From: Fructilactobacillus fructivorans
GTDB taxonomy: Bacteria; Bacillota; Bacilli; Lactobacillales; Lactobacillaceae
Direction: 5' to 3'
DNA length: 64,000 nucleotides
Assembly: GCF_001434095.1 (NCBI RefSeq)
Contig: NZ_AZDS01000005.1
Span: 1-64,000 of the forward strand
This document shows positions 17,750 to 26,064 of this stretch, piece by piece; within the stretch, counting starts at the first letter, position 1; each line of letters begins with the position of its first letter. Under the pieces are notes generated by a model. That model was not told the DNA's origin, made no database searches, and worked only from the letters and a program-made list of their open reading frames with translations. Made by a program: the position numbers and the translations under genes.

Positions 17750-18895
17750 TTAACTTGGTGCATCGTCCTTAGGGGTAGTATTGGGATTATCATGTTGTAC
17801 TAACCAAATATTATAACAATATTCAATAATTACTTTAGCAATCGCATAAACCGGGATAGCCAAAATCATCCCAAATAATCCCGCAATGTGTCCCGCTGCC
17901 AGTAAAATAATAATAATGGTAAGGGGATGAATTTTGAGTGACTTACCGATTACATTTGGATAAACCAGATTACCATCGATTTGTTGCACGATAATAACCA
18001 CCACAATTACCCAAATAACTTGCATAATATTATCTGAAAAGGCAACGAAAAGCGATGGAATAATTCCAATATAAGGACCAACGTAAGGAATGATGTTACA
18101 TAACCCGGCAAATACTCCTAACAGAAGTGCATACTTTTGACCAATCAAAACGTATCCTAGCGAGGTAAATGTTCCAACAAACAGACACTCAATCACTTGA
18201 CCTCCAATGTATCGTGAAAGCGTATGATTCATCTTCTTTAGTAATGTAACGGTCTGTTTCTGATGATGTTTTGATAGAGCGGGCATTAGTTTCTCAATAC
18301 TTGGTAATAACTTATTTCCATCTTTTAACATGTAAAATAAGATTACTGGAACCGTAATTGCTGTTACCACTACATTAGTAGCCATTGAAATGATAGATCC
18401 GACACTACTAGTTAAGTTTGCCAGAACCGTCTTTAGATACGACGAATAGGAAGACTGTAGCTTATCAACAATGGGACGCCAGTCCACCTTTTTTAAGAAT
18501 CCATAACGAGTAACCTTAGTTAATAATTCTTGACCTTGTTTAGCGAACTCGGGTGCGGCCCCCACCATATTTGCTACCTGTGTAATTAATCGGGGAACAA
18601 ACGAAAAGACCATGTAAACAATGACGCCAATCACAATCAAGAACACAATGGCAGTTGCCCACGTTCGATTGATTTTCTTCGTTTTGGTAATTTTTATTTT
18701 CATCAGTAAATTAACGATCGGATTAAGCATATAGTACAAGAATCCCGCCAGTAGCAGGGGAACAAAGATGGTTGATACAAAAATGACAATTGGTGAAAAG
18801 ATAAAACCAACTTTGGAACACAAATAAACAATTCCTACCGCAATTAGGATCTCAATCGTCCAAAAAAATAAAGCTGAATTCTTAAATCTGTTCAT
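17750..18895 (-). CDS. AI-2E family (PerM/UPF0118) membrane transporter
   Basis: 381 residues with about seven or eight hydrophobic segments and the family layout: paired N-terminal helices, a soluble region (about 95-165), then a helix cluster with VGTFTSLGYVLIGQKYALLLGVFAGLCNIIPYVGPYIG (given in part near 245-280) and a C-terminal pair. Members transport various small solutes or ions; the AI-2 role named in the family title is not general. Substrate unknown. It lies 14 bases downstream of recX with GGAGTG before the ATG, so the two are probably co-transcribed. No convincing terminator was seen after it. Confidence 0.85.
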   Translation of the reverse strand: MNRFKNSALFFWTIEILIAVGIVYLCSKVGFIFSPIVIFVSTIFVPLLLAGFLYYMLNPIVNLLMKIKITKTKKINRTWATAIVFLIVIGVIVYMVFSFVPRLITQVANMVGAAPEFAKQGQELLTKVTRYGFLKKVDWRPIVDKLQSSYSSYLKTVLANLTSSVGSIISMATNVVVTAITVPVILFYMLKDGNKLLPSIEKLMPALSKHHQKQTVTLLKKMNHTLSRYIGGQVIECLFVGTFTSLGYVLIGQKYALLLGVFAGLCNIIPYVGPYIGIIPSLFVAFSDNIMQVIWVIVVVIIVQQIDGNLVYPNVIGKSLKIHPLTIIIILLAAGHIAGLFGMILAIPVYAIAKVIIEYCYNIWLVQHDNPNTTPKDDAPS

Positions 18896-18909
18896 TTAAT
18901 TCACTCCAA

Positions 18910-19728
18910 TTAATTTTCTTTTGTGTCCAGAAATTGATCAATGTCATCCAGATCAAAACCCTTCCGATAAAGTGACTGTTTTGATTTCTGACGTTGTTTG
19001 GCGTCATCATAATTTCGATATTTGTGCCAGACTTTGTTACCTTCTTTATTTAGTAACTCATCTTGCTGTTCAGCGTCACCCTGAAAGTTCATCTCGCTAA
19101 TAATGGTGTCAATATCATCAAATGAGTAGCCCTTCCGGTATAAGGAAGTCTTTGTTTTTTGAATCCGCTTGTTGAATGGAAAACGCTGGTTATGCGCAAA
19201 AACCTTTTTTGCTTGATTTTCCCCATTTCTTAACACCGCTTCTTCTGGATAATTATTTTCAATCGCAATGTTAATGGATTCATCCGCAATTCCCTTCTGT
19301 TTTAAATAACGTGAAACGGCCAGAGGACCCTTGTTTTGCTGTTCAACAACTCCCTTTACATATGTATCAGCATAGTGCTCATCGTTAAGCAGATTGATCT
19401 GTTCCAGTTGTTCAACTGCCTTATCAATTGCTTCCAGATTATCTGAAAATGACTTTAATTTGTCCCTGACTTCCTTTTTTGAGCGTGTCTGATATGAAAT
19501 AAAATTGATAGCCTTATTATATAACTTTGAAACATCATCAGCTACTTTAATTTGATTGATCTGATTCTGATCTAGCTCTGAATCCTTAAAGATGCCAAAT
19601 TTAATCATCACTTCTTCACTAACTGGGAAGGCATAGTGATCATTAATGTACACATTATATCTCCCTGGTCTTTTTTGAGTAACGATCTTAGTCACTTTTA
19701 ATTTTTTTGCCGACTGCTTGTCCACCAA
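18910..19728 (-). CDS. recX: Regulatory protein RecX
   Basis: Cytoplasmic modulator of RecA filaments in recombination and the SOS response. About 272 residues, the long form usual in lactobacilli. The tandem three-helix RecX repeats are clear: ALNFISYQTRSKKEV-type segment near 90, LNDEHYADTYVKG near 133, and a repeated KTSLYRKGYSFDDID (near 208) and KQSLYRKGFDLDDID (near 255). The exact start is uncertain: the TTG at 19728 is 6 bases after GGGAG, while the next codon, a GTG at 19725, is 9 bases away; an earlier TTG abuts the Shine-Dalgarno and is excluded. Divergent from the flavodoxin gene. Confidence 0.9.
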   Translation of the reverse strand: MVDKQSAKKLKVTKIVTQKRPGRYNVYINDHYAFPVSEEVMIKFGIFKDSELDQNQINQIKVADDVSKLYNKAINFISYQTRSKKEVRDKLKSFSDNLEAIDKAVEQLEQINLLNDEHYADTYVKGVVEQQNKGPLAVSRYLKQKGIADESINIAIENNYPEEAVLRNGENQAKKVFAHNQRFPFNKRIQKTKTSLYRKGYSFDDIDTIISEMNFQGDAEQQDELLNKEGNKVWHKYRNYDDAKQRQKSKQSLYRKGFDLDDIDQFLDTKEN

Positions 19729-19745
19729 CGTCAACTCCCATCAAA

Positions 19746-19774
19746 TTAACAAGTTAAAACTATTCTGATATACT
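19746..19774 (+). promoter_or_regulatory. Promoter of the flavodoxin gene
   Basis: TTAACA (19746-19751), 17-base spacer, TATACT (19769-19774); each hexamer is one base from consensus. Transcription would begin about 28 bases before the ATG at 19810. Confidence 0.7.
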
Positions 19775-19809
19775 TATTTGCAAATACTATAAAGGAAGTG
19801 GATTCACTC

Positions 19810-20259
19810 ATGCCAAAAGCACACGTGATTTATGCCACCATTACCGGAAATAACGAAGATGTTGCTGACATCGTGACCGAGGGGTTAGAAGACCTTGGTG
19901 TCGACGTTGAAGAAACCGAAATTTCTCAAACCGATGCTGATGAACTTAAAGATACCGATATTATTGTGATATGTCCCTATACGTATGATGAAGGGGCACT
20001 CCCAGAAGAGGGAATGGACTTTTTTGAAGACCTTGATTCCCTTAATTTAGAGGGCAAAATCTTTGGAGTGGCAGGATCTGGAGACGTTTTTTACCAGGAA
20101 TACTATAATGTTGCTGTTGACGAATTCACCAAGGCTCTAAAAGCAACCAACGCTACTCAAGGGGCTAAAAGTGTCAAAATCAACCTTGAACCAGATGAAA
20201 ACGACATTAAGGATCTCGATGAATTTTCACGCCAATTAGTCGAAGCAAGTCATAAGTAA
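19810..20259 (+). CDS. Flavodoxin
   Basis: Small FMN-binding electron carrier, 149 residues and strongly acidic. The FMN phosphate-binding loop is seen as YATITGNNEDVA (residues 8-19), with later flavin loops near CPYTYDEGALPEE (about 56-68) and GSGDVFYQEYYN (about 88-99). The ATG at 19810 is preferred; a GTG four codons earlier lies too close to AAGGAAG. Its redox partners are not in the window. Transcribed alone from its own promoter and ended by a hairpin. Confidence 0.93.
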   Translation: MPKAHVIYATITGNNEDVADIVTEGLEDLGVDVEETEISQTDADELKDTDIIVICPYTYDEGALPEEGMDFFEDLDSLNLEGKIFGVAGSGDVFYQEYYNVAVDEFTKALKATNATQGAKSVKINLEPDENDIKDLDEFSRQLVEASHK

Positions 20260-20271
20260 TCAATCAACAAA

Positions 20272-20302
20272 ACGCCACCACTTAATTTTTGGTGGTGTTT
20301 TT
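20272..20302 (+). terminator. Flavodoxin terminator
   Basis: ACGCCACCA (20272-20280) pairs with TGGTGGTGT (20290-20298) and is followed by T residues. It overlaps the last codons of the convergent yihY-like gene. Confidence 0.8.
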
Positions 20303-21205
20303 CTTTTCAGAACGAAATTTACGAGCATTGGTAATAATTGAGCGGACAGATCCCCTCGTGGATTCAATACTCCCAGTATAGTATTCTTGGACGCTTGCAT
20401 TAATGACAGATCCGAACATCAGAACGAGTCCAATAAAATATAACCACAACATAATTACGATAAAGGTTCCTAATGTTTTGAAAGCAGTAATATTTCTAAA
20501 AAAGTACTCAATGATCAACGAAAATGCTTGAGACAAAATCATTAGTCCGATTACTGAGATGCCTGAACCAAAAATAGTATAACGAATCTTGGTTTTAACG
20601 CTGGGAACAAAATAATAAAGGAGCATCACAATTATAAATGATACTGCGATGATAAAGGGAATTCGGATCTCTGCCACAACTTTAGTTGCGACGGTGGAAA
20701 GATGCAAAATGGGTCTTAAATACATAATAATCCCTTGACCAAATCCTTGGAGAATCATCAAAATGATCAATAAAAGTACCAATAAAAGCATCCATACAAA
20801 CGAAATTAAGCGATTCATAATCGGATTTTGATCATCAGCCACGCCATACGTTCGATTAACCGTTCTTTGAAAAGCTGCCATTGCTTGACTAGCAGACCAA
20901 ATTACCAGTAGTAGTCCAATCGATAAACTTCCCCCACTATTATTATTATCAAAGGCCGATTTAATCATGGGAAGGAGCATCGTATAGATTGACGGCGGAA
21001 CCGCTGTTTTGATATACATTAAAATATCATTTGGATCTCCGTGTAGTAACTTAATGATACTGCCCAGCATAATTAAAATGGGAAATAGAGATAGCAAAGC
21101 GTAGTATGCCAAGACAATGGCAGAATCAGACACATTCCCCATCTTAAAATGCTTCATTACCAATTTAATGAAAGAAACAAATTTTTGGTTTATTTTCAAT
21201 TCCAC
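20282..21205 (-). CDS. YihY/virulence factor BrkB family membrane protein
   Basis: 307-residue inner-membrane protein with about six hydrophobic helices. Family signs are the N-terminal SAIVLAYYALLSLFPILIML (about 27-46), WSASQAMAAFQRTVNRTYG near 104, and a C-terminal WLYFIGLVLMFGSVINA. Despite its historic link to RNase BN it is not a nuclease; a transport or membrane-integrity role is likely but undefined. It ends in a charged cytoplasmic tail (RKFRSEKKNTTKN). It follows the epimerase gene by 3 bases and is co-transcribed with it. Confidence 0.88.
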   Translation of the reverse strand: MELKINQKFVSFIKLVMKHFKMGNVSDSAIVLAYYALLSLFPILIMLGSIIKLLHGDPNDILMYIKTAVPPSIYTMLLPMIKSAFDNNNSGGSLSIGLLLVIWSASQAMAAFQRTVNRTYGVADDQNPIMNRLISFVWMLLLVLLLIILMILQGFGQGIIMYLRPILHLSTVATKVVAEIRIPFIIAVSFIIVMLLYYFVPSVKTKIRYTIFGSGISVIGLMILSQAFSLIIEYFFRNITAFKTLGTFIVIMLWLYFIGLVLMFGSVINASVQEYYTGSIESTRGSVRSIITNARKFRSEKKNTTKN

Positions 21206-21208
21206 AAG

Positions 21209-22333
21209 CTAGGACTCCTTTTTAAAAGTTGCCTCAATTGCAGATAAAATTTTCTGAGATGCTGTTCCATCTCCGTATGGATTATGTGCATCAGCCATTT
21301 TTTGGTATTCAGCTGGATAATCTAAGAGATCTTCCATAGCTCTTCGAATTGTCTGAGGATCAGTTCCTACTAACTTTAAAGTACCAGCTTTAACTCCCTC
21401 AGGTCGCTCTGTTGACGTTCTAAGTACCAAAACTGGTTTACCAAGGGACGGCGCTTCTTCTTGGACCCCACCAGAATCAGTCATAATAAAGTAACTTCGA
21501 GCAGCCATATTATGAAAATCAACCACGTCTAATGGCTCAATTAAATGAATGCGAGGATCATCTTTGAAAATTTGACGAGCCATTCGTTGTACAACCGGAT
21601 TCAAATGAACGGGATAAACCACATCAACATCCAAATGATGATCGACCACTTCTTTAATGGTTTCAAACGTTCGTTTCATCGGTTCGCCCAGATTTTCACG
21701 ACGATGCATGGTAAGCAAAATAATCCGATGCTTAGGATTAATCTTATCCAAAATGGAATGATGGTAATGGTCACTAACCGTCTGATGGAGTGCATCAATG
21801 GCAGTATTACCGGTCACAAAAATGTGAGACTCCGGATGATTTTCTTTCAATAAGTTCTTTTTACTTAACTCCGTTGGCGCAAAATACAAATCAGCTAGAA
21901 CATCAGTTAGTTGCCGATTCATTTCTTCCGGATAGGGAGAATATTTATCATGCGTTCGTAACCCTGCTTCAACGTGACCAAGCATTTTTTTATGATAAAA
22001 AGTGGCCACTGATGCGGCAAATGTGCTGGTGGTATCACCATGAACCAAAACAATATCAGGATCAGTCTTAGCAATAACCGGATTTAACTGGGCAATCACG
22101 GAAACAGTGATATCACTGAGTGTTTGCGCTTTTTTCATAATATTTAAATTATAGTCTGGAATAATCTTGAAAATATTTAGCACTTGTTGCAACATCTCGC
22201 GATGCTGTCCAGTGACAACGGTAATGGGAGTAAATTGATCACGATGACGGTTCATTTCTAAAATAATTGGAGCCATTTTAATGGCCTCTGGCCGAGTTCC
22301 AAAAACAGTCATAACTTTAATTGGTTTTCCCAT
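21209..22333 (-). CDS. mnaA: UDP-N-acetylglucosamine 2-epimerase (non-hydrolysing)
   Basis: Interconverts UDP-GlcNAc and UDP-ManNAc, supplying ManNAc for the wall teichoic acid linkage unit. 374 residues. Motifs: VFGTRPEAIKMAPI at the N-terminus, VVTGQHREML near 42, LVHGDTTSTFA near 94, GHVEAGLRTHD near 114, MHRRENLG near 210, and the UDP-binding DSGGVQEEAPSLGKP near 288. The ATG at 22333 is chosen because GGAGG lies 8 bases upstream; an in-frame GTG three codons earlier overlaps the Shine-Dalgarno. Placed near but not within the tagD-tagF cluster. Confidence 0.95.
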   Translation of the reverse strand: MGKPIKVMTVFGTRPEAIKMAPIILEMNRHRDQFTPITVVTGQHREMLQQVLNIFKIIPDYNLNIMKKAQTLSDITVSVIAQLNPVIAKTDPDIVLVHGDTTSTFAASVATFYHKKMLGHVEAGLRTHDKYSPYPEEMNRQLTDVLADLYFAPTELSKKNLLKENHPESHIFVTGNTAIDALHQTVSDHYHHSILDKINPKHRIILLTMHRRENLGEPMKRTFETIKEVVDHHLDVDVVYPVHLNPVVQRMARQIFKDDPRIHLIEPLDVVDFHNMAARSYFIMTDSGGVQEEAPSLGKPVLVLRTSTERPEGVKAGTLKLVGTDPQTIRRAMEDLLDYPAEYQKMADAHNPYGDGTASQKILSAIEATFKKES

Positions 22334-22362
22334 CTTTAACACCTCCGCTGTCTAGTACCTTA

Positions 22363-22371
22363 ATTATATCA
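22363..22371 (-). promoter_or_regulatory. Extended -10 promoter element for mnaA
   Basis: Minus strand TGATATAAT (22371-22363), an extended -10 with perfect TATAAT, about 30 bases upstream of the mnaA ATG. No good -35 is visible at 16-18 bases. Confidence 0.5.
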
Positions 22372-22499
22372 AAAGATTTGTCTAATTCCGATGCCAAACT
22401 ATCCTAATTAATGATAAAATGATAATAATCAATCTGTAAATAATTGGTAACATTTCTTTGTAAAAGTTTTAATTGCCAAGTACTAAGGAGTAATTAATT

Positions 22500-23438
22500 T
22501 TGGAAAAAATTAGTCTAATTGTTCCTTGTTATAACGAACAAGAATCAATTGAACTTTTCTACAAAACGGTAGAAAAAGTTTTTGCACAAATGAATAAAGA
22601 TGAAAAGAAGTATGAACCTGACTACCTTTTCGTAAATGATGGCTCGAGTGATGATACTTTTAAGATCATTAAGAACCTCCACGAACAGCATCCCGATACG
22701 GTTCACTTCATCTCCTTTTCAAGAAACTTTGGAAAAGAAGCCGGGATGGCTGCTGGACTTAGAAATGCCAAGGGTGACTACGTTGCTCTTATGGATGTTG
22801 ATCTTCAGGATCCCCCGGCTCTACTTCCCAAAATGCTCCATATTATCCAAACAGAGGATTATGACTGTGTTGGCTGTATCCAAACTAGTAGAAAACAAAA
22901 CCCGGTAAGAGCGTTTTGTTCCTCAATGTTCTACAAAGTAATTGATAAAATGTCGGACATTCAGATTAAGCCAAATGTTCGTGATTACCGTCTAATGTCA
23001 CGTCGTTACGTAGACGCCGTTAATGAACTAACGGAATATAATCGTTTCTCAAAGGGCATTTTTGCTTGGGTTGGTTTTAACACCAAGTACTTAAAATATC
23101 AAGGTGTTCCTCGGGCAGCTGGAGAAACCCACTGGTCTTTTTCTCAGTTAGTAGAATACTCCATGGAAGGAATTATCGATTTTTCTGATGCTCCCCTTAC
23201 GTTTGCGACCTATGTGGGTGTAATTTCATTTCTGATTTCATTAATCGGAATTGCCTTTGTAGTTATTAGGGCATTATTCTTCGGTGGTGCCGTTGCTGGG
23301 TGGCCTTCACTTGTTTCAATCATTCTTTTAATCGGTGGTATCCAACTTTTCTGTCTAGGAATTTTAGGAAAATACATCGGAAAGATTTACTTAGAAACCA
23401 AACACCGTCCACAATACATTATTAAAGACGAAGCTTAA
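22500..23438 (+). CDS. Polyprenyl-phosphate glycosyltransferase, GT2 (CsbB/GtrB-like)
   Basis: Transfers a sugar from its nucleotide to undecaprenyl phosphate; such enzymes supply the donor for glycosylation of teichoic acids or other surface polymers outside the membrane. 312 residues. GT2 motifs: PCYNEQESI near 9, FVNDGSSDDT near 40, LMDVDLQDPP near 97 and a C-terminal RFSKGIFAWVGF segment. Two membrane helices near 233-300 then a KYIGKIYLETKHRPQY tail, as in GtrB. Start is a TTG at 22500 with AAGGAG 9 bases upstream; no ATG fits. The flippase and the extracellular glycosyltransferase that normally complete this route are not in the window. Divergent from mnaA. Confidence 0.9.
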   Translation: MEKISLIVPCYNEQESIELFYKTVEKVFAQMNKDEKKYEPDYLFVNDGSSDDTFKIIKNLHEQHPDTVHFISFSRNFGKEAGMAAGLRNAKGDYVALMDVDLQDPPALLPKMLHIIQTEDYDCVGCIQTSRKQNPVRAFCSSMFYKVIDKMSDIQIKPNVRDYRLMSRRYVDAVNELTEYNRFSKGIFAWVGFNTKYLKYQGVPRAAGETHWSFSQLVEYSMEGIIDFSDAPLTFATYVGVISFLISLIGIAFVVIRALFFGGAVAGWPSLVSIILLIGGIQLFCLGILGKYIGKIYLETKHRPQYIIKDEA

Positions 23439-23442
23439 ATAA

Positions 23443-23477
23443 AAAACTGAGACCGTTTATTGCGATCTCAGTTTTTT
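23443..23477 (+). terminator. Terminator of the GT2 gene
   Basis: AAAACTGAGA (23443-23452) pairs with TCTCAGTTTT (23466-23475), then T residues; it begins 4 bases after the stop codon. Confidence 0.88.
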
Positions 23478-23492
23478 GTCTCAAAATATCAA

Positions 23493-23525
23493 AAAAAGCA
23501 CTTCACATTCAGTGAAGTGCTTTTT
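23493..23525 (-). terminator. gntP terminator
   Basis: A 14-bp stem (half-site AAAAAGCACTTCAC) around a 5-base loop with a T-tract on the minus strand, 17 bases after the gntP stop. Its symmetric ends could also stop transcription from the left. Confidence 0.92.
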
Positions 23526-23541
23526 AGTTATTTAATTATGG

Positions 23542-24912
23542 TCAGAATAGCCCTAGAATGGAATTCAAAATTAGAACCATTATCAGTCCCACAATCGAAA
23601 TCAGTGTTTCTAGAACCGTCCATATTGAGAAAGTTTGTTTCATGGTTAAATCAAAGTACTCTTTGAACATCCAGAATCCAGCATCATTAACGTGTGATGC
23701 GGCAAGTGAACCGGCACCAATGGCTAATGCCATCATTACTGGGTTAACGTTCAAAGAAGCCATTAGTGGCATAACTAGTCCAGCGGCAGTCATTCCGGCA
23801 ACGGTAGCAGATCCTAGTGAAACTCGAAGGATAACAGCCACTAACCAACCAAGGATGATTGGAGATAATGAGGAGTGCATCATGATGTTCTTAACAGCAT
23901 CACCAACACCACCATCAATTAAGACTTGTTTGAAGGCCCCACCACCACCAATAACCAATAGAAGCATTGCAATGGATTTAACGGAAGCCTCAATACTCTT
24001 AGAAACATCACTCATTTTCTTACCACGATGGAAGCCCATTGACCAAATGGCAAATACTAAAGCAATTACCATGGCAATCATTGGGTTACCTAACATCGAG
24101 ATCACAGCGTCAAATCCAGATGGCTTGGCAACAGCCTTTCCACCATGGAAAATCAACTGATAAATAGTGTTAACAGCCATGAAAATAGCTGGTAACAATG
24201 AAGTTAATACGGAAAGACCGAAACTAGGAGTTTCGTCTAATTTGTATTCCTTAACTTCACCAAATGCTGGCAAGCTCTTCTTAACTACGAAAGCACTAGG
24301 AACGAATTTCTCGGCAAATTTCGTAAATAAAGGACCAGCAATTAAAACAGCTGGAATTGCAACAATGATACCAAAGAGCAATACCTCACCAATGTTAGCA
24401 CCTAAAGCTGTCGCAACAGCAGTTGGAGCAGGTTGTGGTGGTAAGAATCCTTGAGTGGCTGATAAAGCAGCAGCCATTGGGATTCCTAAGTAAACAAACG
24501 GTACGTCGGCTTCAAGTGCAACCGCGAAGACGATTGGGGTTAATAGCACCAATCCAACTTCGAAGAACAATGACATTCCGATAATGAACGAAGCAATTAC
24601 GATGGCAATCTGTAATCGCTTCTTACCGAACTTATCGATCAGTGTCTTAGCAATTCGATAAGAACCACCAGAGTCAGAAACCAAACGACCGATCATTGCA
24701 CCAAATCCGAAGACAATGGCCAATTCACCTAACGTACTTCCGATACCAGTCTTAATGGCATCAGCAATTGATGCTGGGTTCATTCCTAATCCAAGCGCAA
24801 CCAAAATAGCTGTGATGATCAAAGAAACAAAAGTGTTTAACTTGAGTTTGGTGATCATGAAAAGGAGAAGTGCGATTCCTAGAATCAACACTATGAAGGG
24901 CATGTATGACAT
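23542..24912 (-). CDS. gntP: Gluconate:H+ symporter, GntP family
   Basis: Imports gluconate (or a related sugar acid) with protons. About 456 residues with 12-14 hydrophobic segments. Family signs are GFGAMIGRLVSDSGGSYRIA near 74-93, FFEVGLVLLTPI near 122, GFLPPQPAPTAVA near 160 and SHVNDAGFWMFKEYF near 408. The ATG at 24912 is chosen for its GAGGA Shine-Dalgarno with 6-base spacing; an in-frame TTG six codons upstream lacks one. The kinase for the next step (gntK) is encoded 5.6 kb away on the other strand. Catabolite repression is predicted from a cre-like site inside the promoter. Confidence 0.93.
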   Translation of the reverse strand: MSYMPFIVLILGIALLLFMITKLKLNTFVSLIITAILVALGLGMNPASIADAIKTGIGSTLGELAIVFGFGAMIGRLVSDSGGSYRIAKTLIDKFGKKRLQIAIVIASFIIGMSLFFEVGLVLLTPIVFAVALEADVPFVYLGIPMAAALSATQGFLPPQPAPTAVATALGANIGEVLLFGIIVAIPAVLIAGPLFTKFAEKFVPSAFVVKKSLPAFGEVKEYKLDETPSFGLSVLTSLLPAIFMAVNTIYQLIFHGGKAVAKPSGFDAVISMLGNPMIAMVIALVFAIWSMGFHRGKKMSDVSKSIEASVKSIAMLLLVIGGGGAFKQVLIDGGVGDAVKNIMMHSSLSPIILGWLVAVILRVSLGSATVAGMTAAGLVMPLMASLNVNPVMMALAIGAGSLAASHVNDAGFWMFKEYFDLTMKQTFSIWTVLETLISIVGLIMVLILNSILGLF

Positions 24913-24959
24913 TTCTTTTCCTCTTTCCAATTATTAAATTTAAACAATGATATAAATTA

Positions 24960-24988
24960 ATTGTATACGTTTTCATAGCAGGTTTCAA
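24960..24988 (-). promoter_or_regulatory. gntP promoter with embedded cre site
   Basis: Minus strand TTGAAA (24988-24983), 17-base spacer, TACAAT (24965-24960). Between and overlapping them (24976-24962) is ATGAAAACGTATACA, a full match to the catabolite response consensus WTGNAANCGNWNNCW. CcpA with HPr-Ser-P bound here would block RNA polymerase. Confidence 0.75.
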
Positions 24989-25011
24989 TACTTTCTTTTA
25001 AAAGTGAACAT

Positions 25012-25036
25012 AAAAAAAGAGCTCCATGAGCCCTTT
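25012..25036 (-). terminator. Terminator of the first glcU gene
   Basis: Minus strand stem AAAGGGCTC/GAGCTCTTT (one G-U pair) with a 3-base loop, continuing into a T-run. It overlaps the glcU stop codon. Confidence 0.8.
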
Positions 25037-25923
25037 TATTTAATAAAACTAGTAATCACTCCACCAATAATGACACAAATCATTCCGATGGTAATGTAAA
25101 CAAGTTCTTTTTTCGTTTTACGTTCATGAAGAAAGATAATGCCACCAAAGGTTGAGATTACCACACACATCTGTGAAATGGTAAATCCAGTTGCGACACC
25201 ATTTAATTCAGTTGAAATCAAATAAGTTAAAGCACCAAAGCCAAATAAAAACCCACTTACAATGTTTTTGTAAGTTGCCGCTTGTTTAAAGGGATTCACT
25301 TTTGTCCTGAATGAGGTGAAGGCTACAAAGACGGTTCCCATAATGACCATCCCAATGGTTTGGGGTAAGAAAGCCGACCAACCGTTGGTGTTAGCTAACT
25401 TCGGGAATGATGAATAACCCATATAACCAAAAGTTCCAATTACTAACACCAAAATTCCTCTTCGGATACTTGCCTTTTGTTGCTCTGCTTGGGTCTGAGG
25501 TTCAGATGTCCCGTCTTTTTTGGTAGTCAATAAAACCCCAATAATAATCAAAATAATTGAACCAAACCCAGCTAACTTCGGGATTAGTCCAGCCCATTCA
25601 CCAAAGACAATGACACCAACGATAGAATTACCAATCAATTGCAATCCTGTTGAAACTGGCATGGTTAGTGATACTCCCATCATTGCAAAGGCCGTATACT
25701 GAGTGAATTGTCCCAGTGCCCAAGCCATTCCTGACAGCAAACACAACCAAAACACTTTTGAAGTGATCGTCGGTTGCTTAATGAGATAAACAACAATCGC
25801 AATTATAATGGCTCCATATGTAGTTCCCATTAACTGGTTAATGGGTTTCCCACCCATTTTACCAGTTGAAATTGGCAGAACTCCCCAAGCAATTGCGGGC
25901 AGCAATGCAATTAAAATATTCAA
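25036..25923 (-). CDS. glcU: GlcU-type sugar uptake protein (GRP/DMT family), paralogue 1
   Basis: Proton-driven glucose-type sugar permease with about ten membrane helices and 295 residues. Signature segments: NILIALLPAIAWGVLPIS, GKPINQLMGTTYGA, LNGVATGFTISQMCVVIS and ISTFGGIIFLHERKTKKEL. Start is taken as the TTG at 25923, with GGAGG 8 bases before it; the ATG at 25938 overlaps that Shine-Dalgarno. The neighbouring paralogue starts at the same TTG position. Most of the length aligns without gaps with paralogue 2, except the cytoplasmic loop near 145-158 (KKDGTSEPQTQAEQQKASIR against LKDNGNNEPKTAEENAAQHT), so substrate or regulation may differ. Confidence 0.9.
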   Translation of the reverse strand: MNILIALLPAIAWGVLPISTGKMGGKPINQLMGTTYGAIIIAIVVYLIKQPTITSKVFWLCLLSGMAWALGQFTQYTAFAMMGVSLTMPVSTGLQLIGNSIVGVIVFGEWAGLIPKLAGFGSIILIIIGVLLTTKKDGTSEPQTQAEQQKASIRRGILVLVIGTFGYMGYSSFPKLANTNGWSAFLPQTIGMVIMGTVFVAFTSFRTKVNPFKQAATYKNIVSGFLFGFGALTYLISTELNGVATGFTISQMCVVISTFGGIIFLHERKTKKELVYITIGMICVIIGGVITSFIK

Positions 25924-25988
25924 ACCTGATTCCTCCATTTAATAAAGATTTTTATCACAAACTGCAATACATTTAGTGTACTATTTCA

Positions 25989-26000
25989 TCAATTAATTGA
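25989..26000. repeat. Palindrome TCAATTAATTGA upstream of glcU paralogue 1
   Basis: A 12-base perfect palindrome 66 bases upstream of the TTG start. The same core CAATTAATTG occurs 71 bases upstream of paralogue 2, beside its -35. Candidate shared operator, or simply a relic of the duplication. Confidence 0.4.
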
Positions 26001-26017
26001 ATACCATCATTAGCAAA

Positions 26018-26048
26018 ATAAAAAGAGACATTTAAAATGCCTCTTTTT
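26018..26048 (-). terminator. Terminator of the second glcU gene
   Basis: Stem AAAAAGAG-CATTT (26020-26033) with AAATG-CTCTTTTT (26035-26048), one A/C mismatch, ending in a T-run on the minus strand. It separates the two paralogues, so they are independent units. Confidence 0.82.
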
Positions 26049-26064
26049 ATTTGTGATCTTTAGT

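Noticed and set aside
23558-24160. 200-codon open frame on the plus strand opposite gntP
   Set aside because: It is the mirror of a clear GntP membrane protein; low-complexity Ile/Thr/Pro-rich translation, no ribosome site and no promoter.
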